Below are positions 57,688 through 64,000 of a DNA stretch of 64,000 nt, one piece after another. Positions within the stretch are counted from its first letter, which is position 1. Each line of letters opens with the position of its first letter. Location of the stretch: contig JBBCBC010000030.1 in the NCBI GenBank assembly GCA_037126765.1, positions 5,986,478-6,050,477 on the forward strand, given 5' to 3'. Under the pieces are notes generated by a model. The model was not told the origin of the DNA, did not search any database, and saw only the letters and a program-made list of their open reading frames with translations. A program made the translations under genes and the position numbers. Source of the stretch: Stenogyne calaminthoides. Taxonomy: Eukaryota > Streptophyta > Magnoliopsida > Lamiales > Lamiaceae.

Positions 57688-58593
57688 TCAAAGCAGATTG
57701 ACAACGGTCTTGACACCCATTCCTTCCACATGTCTCTCGAATGTACTCTGAGGCAGACCCTTTGTGAATGGATCTGCTAGGTTGTCTTCGGATGCAATCT
57801 TTGCCACCTCTATGTCTCCTCTCTTAACGATTTCTCGTATAAGATGGTATTTTCTTTCTATGTGTTTGTTGGCCTTGTGGGCTCTCAGTTCCCCAGAATT
57901 TGCAACTGCTCTAGCGTTATCACAGTAACCCGTGATCGTGCTGGGCAAATCCGGAACGACATCCAAGTCCACTAGGAAGTTCTTGAGTCAAACCGCTTCT
58001 TTCGCTGCTTCTCAAGCAGCTACATATTCGGCTTCCATGGTAGAATCAGCGATGCATTTCTGCTTAACGCTTCTCCATGTCATGGCTCCTCCCCCCATGC
58101 AAAACACACTACCCGAGGTTGACTTTCTGGAGTCTAAATCTGATTGGAAATCCGAGTCCGTGTAACCGACGGGGATTAGACTGTCTGACTGATAAACTAA
58201 CATTATGTCCCGTATCCTCTTCAGATACTTCAGAATGTTTTTAACTGCAGTACAATGCTCTTTCCCAAGGTTGCTTTGATATCTTGTCACCATGCCTACG
58301 ACAAAGCAGATATCCGGTCTCGTGCACAGCATTGCATACATGAGGTTTCCTACAGCCGAAGCATAAGGAATGCCCTTCATGTCATCTATCTCCTTTTGTG
58401 TCTTGGGACACATTTCTTTGGATAGATGGATTCCATGTCTGAAAGGCACAAAACCTTTCTTGGAATCTTGCATGTTGAATCGCTTCAAAACGGTGTCTAT
58501 ATATGAGGCTTGCGAAAGCCCGATCATTCTTTTCCTGCGATCTCGAGTGATCTTGATCTCTAGGATGTGACCGGCTTCCCCTAAGTCCTTCAT
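57688..58593 (-). pseudogene. Copia RNase H and RT C-terminal region
   Basis: Read on the minus strand from 58593: MKDLGEAGHILEIKI, GLSQASYIDTVLKRFNM, YASAVGNLMYAMLCTRPDI, then the RNase H blocks VGYTDSDFQSDLDSRKSTSG and MEAEYVAA. Two TGA stops follow close together (57973-58014) at positions where Ser and Trp are usual (EAAKEAVW). The frame resumes with GYCDNARAVANSGELRAH, NKHIERKYHLIREIV and LADPFTKGL, and ends at 57688. Stops at 57973 and 58009 make it non-functional. Confidence 0.88.
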
Positions 58594-59130
58594 ATCAAAC
58601 TGTTTTGACAGTCATGCCCTTACGTCTGGCAACATCTTTACATCGTTCCCGATGACCAGAATGTCGTCTACGTATAGTACCAAGAATACCAAGGCAATTC
58701 CGTCACGCTTCTTATAAACATAACTTTCGAAATTGTTTTGACCAAAATCGTAGGATTTTATAACTTGATCAAAACACTGATTCCAAGCACGGGATGCTTG
58801 CTTTAGCCCATAAATGGACTTCTTTAGCTTGCAAACCAGATGCTCTTGGCCTTTTTCAATGAAGCCTTCGGGTTGTTGCATATAGATTTCTTCGTCAAGA
58901 CTTCCATTGAGGAAAGCGGTCTTGTCATCCATTTGTCAGATCTCAAAGTCTAGGTGCGCAGCAATCGACAAGAGAATGCGGATGGACTTGAGCATGGCTA
59001 CGGGCAAAAAGGTTTCCTCATAGTCGATCCCTTCTTTCTGAGTGTACCCTTTCGCCACGAGTCTCGCTTTAAAGGTTTCAACCTTTCCGTCTGGTCCCCT
59101 TTTCTCTTGTATACCCACTTGCATCCAATG
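58594..59130 (-). pseudogene. Copia reverse transcriptase
   Basis: The minus strand reads VETFKARLVAKGYTQKEGID and then LDFEI, a TGA in place of Trp near 58936, and QMDDKTAFLNGSLDEEIYMQ, where the first catalytic Asp of QMDxKTAF is kept. KSIYGLKQASRAW follows, then LYVDDILVIG: the YVDD active site is intact. A stop after DVRA (58612) interrupts the junction to MKDLGEAGHI. A frameshift near 59100 separates this part from the integrase C-terminus. Confidence 0.9.
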
Positions 59131-60120
59131 GGTTTTACCCCATTAAGTGGTTCGACTAGCTCCCACACTTTATTGTGATCCATTGAACCCATCTCGGCTT
59201 CCATTGTGGTTTGCCAAGATTTTGCATCCTTGTCTTGGATCGCCTCGTTGTAGGACCATGGATCTGATTTTTCTCCTGAGATCAAGTCCGAGGACTCTCC
59301 TATCCCCAAGAATCGCTCGAGTTGCTTAACAACCCTCCCATTACGACGAGGTTCTGGTTGTGTAGGTGTGACGCTTGGTACGTCGTCTTGTACAGTTGGC
59401 AACGGAGTCGGCCCCTTAAGTTCTTCTAAAGTAATCTCGCTTCTAGGCTTTTTATCGTTCATATAGTCTTCTTCCAAAAATCTAAAGTGCGTACTAATTA
59501 CCACCTTTTGATCTTCAGGGCCATAGAACATGCATCCCTTTGTTCCTTCGGGACACCCTATAAACAACCTTAATTCCGACCGTGCTTCCAATTTACCAGC
59601 TTCCTTATCCAACACGTATGTCGGACACCCCCAGATCCTCATGTGTCCTAAGCTGGGCTTGCGCCCCGTCCACAATTCTCTAGGGGTTTTGGGAACCGAT
59701 TTGGATGACATTAAGTTTAGAATATAAGTTGATGTTTGCAAGGCATAACCCTAGAACGATTTTGATAAATCCGCATAACTCATCATTGACCTTACCATTT
59801 CTAGAAGAGTTCTATTTTTTCGTTCTGCAACCCCATTTTGTTGAGGGGTACCGGGTGCACTCAACTGGGATGCAATCCCTTCATCCGACAGATAGTTCAA
59901 AAATTAATCGTTGAGGTATTCGCCTCCACGATCAGATCGTAGAAACTTGATACTCTTTTCATTATGATTCTCTGCTTGAGCCTTAAATTCTTTGAATTTA
60001 TCAAAGGTCTCAGATTTATGCTTCATTAGGAAAACGTACCCATAGCGTGAGTAATCATCGATAAAAGTAACGAAATACTCGTAGCCACCTCTAGCTTTGA
60101 TTTGCATTGGACCACACACA
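59000..60120 (-). pseudogene. Copia integrase core, lacking the H2C2/pre-integrase region
   Basis: The minus strand reads CGPMQIKARGGYEYFVTFID then DYSRYGYVFLM (first Asp), IKFLRSDRGGEYLND (second Asp), a TAA, and APGTPQQNGVAERKNRTLLE (catalytic Glu). The three DDE residues are therefore present. A TAG interrupts LSKSF|GYALQ. From 59741 the frame continues through RELWTGRKPSLGHMRIWGCP and RLFIGCPEGTKG to NKVWELVEPLNGVKPIGCKW. The residues normally between protease and CGPMQ, including the HLRLGH/CESC zinc-binding region, are missing. Confidence 0.88.
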
Positions 60121-60420
60121 TCATTACGAAAAACAGTAACATGTTTATTAAAACTAACAGAATATCCATCAGCAAATAGTTTTGAAACAGAAATAAGGTT
60201 TTTCCGAAAAACATGAACATAAAGAACATCTCTTAAAATTAAACTCTTGTCTTCAAAAGATAGGTGCACGTCTCCCACTGCTTCAGCTGCCACTCTCGTA
60301 GCATCGCCTAGCGTGATGAGGATATCTCTTCCACTAAGTTGTCGGGTCCGCTTGAACCCCTGTAATGTGAAACAAACATGATTAGTGGACCACGTATCCA
60401 TTACCCACGAATGGGTAGCA
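60121..60420 (-). pseudogene. Copia protease region, catalytic motif altered
   Basis: The minus-strand frame reads SWVMDTWSTNHVCFTLQGF, then LSGRDILITLGDATRVAAEA, LRDVLYVHVFRKNLISVSKL and DGYSVSFNKHVTVFRND. Active Copia proteases have D(S/T)G in the first motif; here it is DTW, so the flap-side glycine is lost. The following sequence joins directly to integrase residues CGPMQ. Confidence 0.85.
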
Positions 60421-61288
60421 TACGCCGCTAAACAAGTTTCAACAACTAGTGTGTGAGAATTACCTTTCTTTCCATTCCTTTTGGGTTTGGAACAGGCTGA
60501 CCTCCAATGTCCCTTTTCACCGCAGTTAAAACACTTCCTCTTTGGTTTCTCCTGGATTCCTAACCAACTGACTGCCTTACCTTTACCTTTCTTAGTAGGA
60601 GCTTTTCTTTACATCTTCACTATGATCTTGCCTTCCACTGGCCTAGATCTTGAAAGAAGTTTCTTAGTCACCAAAGCTTCGTCTTCTTGTCCCAAATGTT
60701 TCTCTATCGTCTCCAAGATGTCTTGTAGAGTATCCATAGTAAACATGTGATCGTTCATCACAAAACTACAGTAAAACTCATTAAAGCATCTTGGAAGAGT
60801 TAGGAACAAGAATTCGATTTGAGCCCCATCATCATACTTGGTACCGAGGTAGGCAAGTTTCTCAAAATGGCGCTCGACTTTGAGAACATGATCCCTCACA
60901 GGTGTTCCCTCCGTCATCTTTAGCCTGGCCACGCCATTATGATGAAACTGTTCGGTCATGCGGTTTTCTGTTAAAACATTTCCTCAAGACTCTGCATGAT
61001 CTCCGCAGCTGATTCAACATCCTCATGAATGTGTCTTAAATCATCAGACAATGAAGTCAAGATTATACACTTCATTGATTTGTTGGCCTGCTCCCAGATT
61101 TCATACACAGATCTCTCCGCATTTGATGACCCTTCAGTAAGTTCTTCAGGTTTGGATCCGCCAAGAACCCAATGTTGTGGTTGTGCAGTGAGGACAAATT
61201 TCATATTTCTTTTCCAAGTTACATAGTTTTCTCCAGTAAGTTGATGTTCTTTGAGCATATATTTTAGTGGATTAAAAGGTTGCGACAT
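60421..61288 (-). pseudogene. Copia gag with zinc knuckle
   Basis: The start is taken as the ATG at 61288 (MSQPFNPLKYMLKEHQLTGE); an upstream in-frame ATG at 61372 adds residues unlike gag. Then come NYVTWKRNMKFVLTAQPQHW, ANKSMKCIILTSLSDDL and SLEEMF followed by a stop/frameshift at 60971. The frame continues FHHNGVARLKMTEGTPVRDH, YDDGAQIEFLFLTLP and a stop at 60609. The nucleocapsid knuckle CFNCGEKGHWRSAC (Cx2Cx4Hx4C) lies at 60533-60492. Two breaks inactivate it. Confidence 0.88.
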
Positions 61289-62755
61289 GATGATACTGAA
61301 AATAAACATGCATCTTGTGTCAATGTCCGGATCAACACAAAGAAAATCACATAATTCGATCACATGATTCATATTGAAATCTCAAAAAAATATGAACATG
61401 CATCAGCCAACATCTCAAAACAGTTTTAAATGAGCCTCTTGGGAGGGTCATCATTTAAAACACATTCAAGCAGGTTACAAACAAGAACAATTACAAACCT
61501 TTAATTAAAAAATTAATAGTTGGCTCCCACTTGACCAAAATTGACAGGGACTTCGGCGAAGTATATGCATATCAATTTTATACCTAAGTAATAACCATGA
61601 TTAAATACAGAATTACTACTTCGTTTTGATCGATCCTCTTGGGAGGGTCATCGTCGCCACTAATAATAATTCACAATCATCATTTTGAAAATTTATTCAT
61701 GTGAAGGTTTTCTTTTGGCTGTCCCTTAGGGGAATTTCTCCAAAAGATTTCACAAATAAATAAATCATGGAGGTCAAAATTAATTTGATTCAAAAAACCA
61801 AATTAATTGTTTGAAACATACTTAGTAATTTTTTGAATTTGAGATTTTTCGTTGAGCAATTCCCATGCAAACACATTTAAACAAATTAAATAAAGCATAA
61901 GAAAATACAACAATAAATCAAGCAAAGCAGAAAATAAACATATTGGGCACATATTATCCAACTGTCATGGTTTGATTTTTCTTGGCTTGATTTTGAAGAA
62001 ACGTCGTCTTGAATTTCTCCCACTCGTTCGTCTCGAAAAAAAATTCCGTCTCGAATCGCCACGCCAAGTAGCTCGCAGCCGGGATGCACGTCCGCATTCG
62101 GCCGGCCCCTTGGACGAGCTACCGCGCCCGTGCGCCTATGCCCGTCCGCATTCGGCCGGCCCCATGAATCTCAGCAGCCTCGACAGGTGATGGGTGGGCC
62201 GCGCCCATGCGTGCGCTCGTGCGCATCTGCCCGTCGCTCGCCTCGCCTCGTCCGCCTGCACACGGTGTTGCGTTCGCCTGTGCGCTCCGCCCATCGCTCC
62301 CGCTCACGTCCAGGCTCGACCCCGCCTGGTGCCATGCGCCACGCCCGTGTGCCTGGTGACACTCGCGTCGCGTGCGTGCCTCCCTTGGCACGTCTCGCGC
62401 GATGCACGTCGCCTACGTACGGTTTCGGGTCCGTTTCAACTCCTCGTTTCCATCTTCATCTTTGATCAGGTTACAATTTATTTAACGAGAAAATAAATAC
62501 ACCTTAAATCTAGACTAGTCTATTACATTGAACAAATCAAATAGCCTAATCTACTCGTGGATTTTCTCACGAGAAAAATAAATTCGAACGAGTCGAATTA
62601 AAACCAAAACATACGCATGAAAATTAAACACATTAAATACCATGACAATTGGATACCTGCAAAACAGATCTAACAATTCTACTATCCAATTTTCAATAAA
62701 ATTTAATGGCCAACATAATTTAAATAACAATTTATATGCAGAGCTCGAAACCGAG
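61289..62755 (-). other. Untranslated leader of the minus-strand Copia element
   Basis: About 1.47 kb between PBS and gag, with no recognisable protein. It contains two CCTCTTGGGAGGGTCATC words (61436-61453 and 61635-61652) on the plus strand and a GC-rich segment at 62080-62430. Long leaders occur in several plant Copia lineages. Plus-strand ORFs through the GC-rich part appear to be chance. Confidence 0.6.
62080..62430. other. GC-rich island in the retrotransposon leader
   Basis: GC content here is far above the AT-rich surroundings. CGTCCGCATTCGGCCGGCCC occurs twice (62090-62109 and 62143-62162), with many CG dinucleotides and GCGCTCG/CGCCTCG-type words. Open frames exist on both strands (for example 62130-62465 +, 62119-62391 -), but none has a recognisable domain. 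It could be captured host sequence or an element regulatory segment. Confidence 0.55.
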
Positions 62756-62767
62756 GCTCTGATACTA
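62756..62767 (-). promoter_or_regulatory. Primer-binding site of the minus-strand Copia element
   Basis: The minus strand reads TAGTATCAGAGC two bases inside the LTR. It equals the initiator tRNA-Met PBS TGGTATCAGAGC with one G-to-A change. Confidence 0.85.
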
Positions 62768-62769
62768 GT

Positions 62770-64000
62770 TGTTGGGAAATAAGGGGTGCCCGGATCTATT
62801 CGAGGTGAATTTAAATACAAATTTAAACTAATCAATTAATTACTAACATGAATTAATCCTAAATCAATTCAACATAATAATTAAGCAAGCAAATAAGCAA
62901 CATGCGTACACGTAATTCACGTAAATCCTAAGCATGCGGAATCTAGGAGTTACGAGATTACATACCTCTTGTAGAGACAATCGTTGAGACGATGGATCAA
63001 CCCAAAGTGTCTTCCCAAATATGTCCCACGTCCACGAACGTAATCCGGTGGAAGGATTCTCAACGAATGATTTTTAATTAAAGGAGAGAATAAAATATTT
63101 GCCACCACCTTTGTGGATTTCTAATTTTTCCAACACATGGAATTTGCAATGGGAATGAAAAATTCATCCCCTATTTATAGGACTAGGGGGGGACGAAAAT
63201 TTGGTCAAGTTGGGCATTGGGAAATTTTCTTGCTTCTTCCTCAAGATACAATCTAGAGTATATCCAATATATTCTATTTCCCAAAATATCTCCCAACAAA
63301 ATCTTCTCCTCCTTCTTGTCACACAATTTTCGAAAATATCCCATAAAATAGGGAAGAATTAAGATCTTTCACTTTTCTTGAATTTATGGGATAAACTTGT
63401 ATATCAAGAATACTTATTCCATAAAAATCTTTCCAAGAAAATCTTTTCTCTCTCCTACTCATATTTTTTGAAAACTTTAAGGAAAAATAGGCAAAATGTT
63501 TTCTTCTCCCTTTCATTAATTGGACTTTAATTTGGGCTATTTGAGGGGCATTTAGGAGAATTAAGATTGGACCTCCAATGGGCTATGAAACTTTAATATT
63601 TAGCCAAAATATTATTCAAGTCCATTAATATTAATTTATTCCACTATAAAATTAATATTGAACTATTCATCTTAACCCATATTACGACTTCACAATAATA
63701 TGGCCCCCGGTCATTATTTCCCGTGTTTAAGATTATCTTAGTCCATTAATTAATTAAGCCACTGAACAAACTTTATATTAATTAATATCTTTGTCCTTGG
63801 AGTAAAGACAGCTCAACATTATTATCCATACCGGAAATAAATTTTCACTTGCAAGATTTGGTATGATAAAGATTCTGAGCCCACCAAGACGTGCTTGCAC
63901 ACGATTCTCCGTATTAAATTTTAGCAATCGTCGTGTAATCAATAATATTGCCCAAGATACAAGGTATCGAATCGCATTGATTCTCTTCCCATCATAAGTC
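62770..64000 (-). mobile_element. Copia LTR (5' LTR of the minus-strand element), cut by window end
   Basis: Begins TGTTGGGAAATAAGGGGTGC, matching 55861 onward, and continues to the end of the window (1231 of about 1715 bp). A minus-strand TATAAATAG box lies at about 63171-63179. The promoter-bearing edge and the outer target site lie beyond the window. Confidence 0.92.

Noticed and set aside
62119..62496. Several overlapping open frames in the GC-rich island on both strands
   Set aside because: High GC makes stops rare; the frames overlap each other, are R/A/P-rich and match no family.

Overview
The window is nuclear DNA from a flowering plant, most likely a eudicot. It is AT-rich and intron-bearing, and it carries plant-typical transposons of nearly every class: Copia LTR elements, a Helitron, CACTA, hAT and Mutator derivatives, tRNA-derived SINEs and many MITEs. 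Conserved host genes are few. They are the 3' part of the TRAPP II subunit gene TRS130 (25-4034, +), a two-exon membrane-anchored methyltransferase gene (21335-22658, -), and probably a small zf-GRF/transmembrane protein gene with its own TATA box (53727-54089, +). The species cannot be fixed from the sequence alone.

Layout. 1-4034: eight C-terminal exons of TRS130, with a hAT MITE in one intron. 4035-10022: nested MITEs, then a gag-only Copia element whose 5' LTR and flank are duplicated in tandem, followed by a minisatellite-like internal region. 10023-17300: gene-free DNA with a CACTA-like derivative, two SINEs and several MITEs. 17340-20005: a decayed CACTA/EnSpm element with a TNP2-type transposase. 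20471-20660: a SINE. 21335-22658: the methyltransferase, with a minisatellite in its intron. 22659-36311: very AT-rich DNA with two pairs of diverged direct duplications (25.4-27.9 vs 29.7-32.7 kb; 32.7-33.9 vs 34.4-35.0 kb). 36312-43261: a nearly full-length but inactivated Rep/helicase Helitron with a clear 3' hairpin and CTAG end. 43262-52300: MITEs, a SINE and a 23-bp minisatellite. 52465-54089: a possible split gene and the zf-GRF gene. 54288-55117: a hAT derivative. 55469-55690: a zinc-knuckle gene remnant next to an LTR insertion. 55861-64000: a minus-strand Copia retrotransposon with 1.7-kb LTRs; its second LTR runs off the window.

Nothing here looks like a new multi-gene system. The most informative observations are mechanistic. 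Two unrelated LTR insertions each carry a tandem duplication of flank plus element edge. The Helitron has lost residues of both key catalytic motifs by changes that look like C-to-T/G-to-A transitions. The Copia polyprotein lacks its pre-integrase region. Two SINEs share a tail but not a head. Some duplicated regions (6.0-8.0 kb and 25-35 kb) alternate near-identity with abrupt differences, so assembly error should be excluded before biology is inferred.
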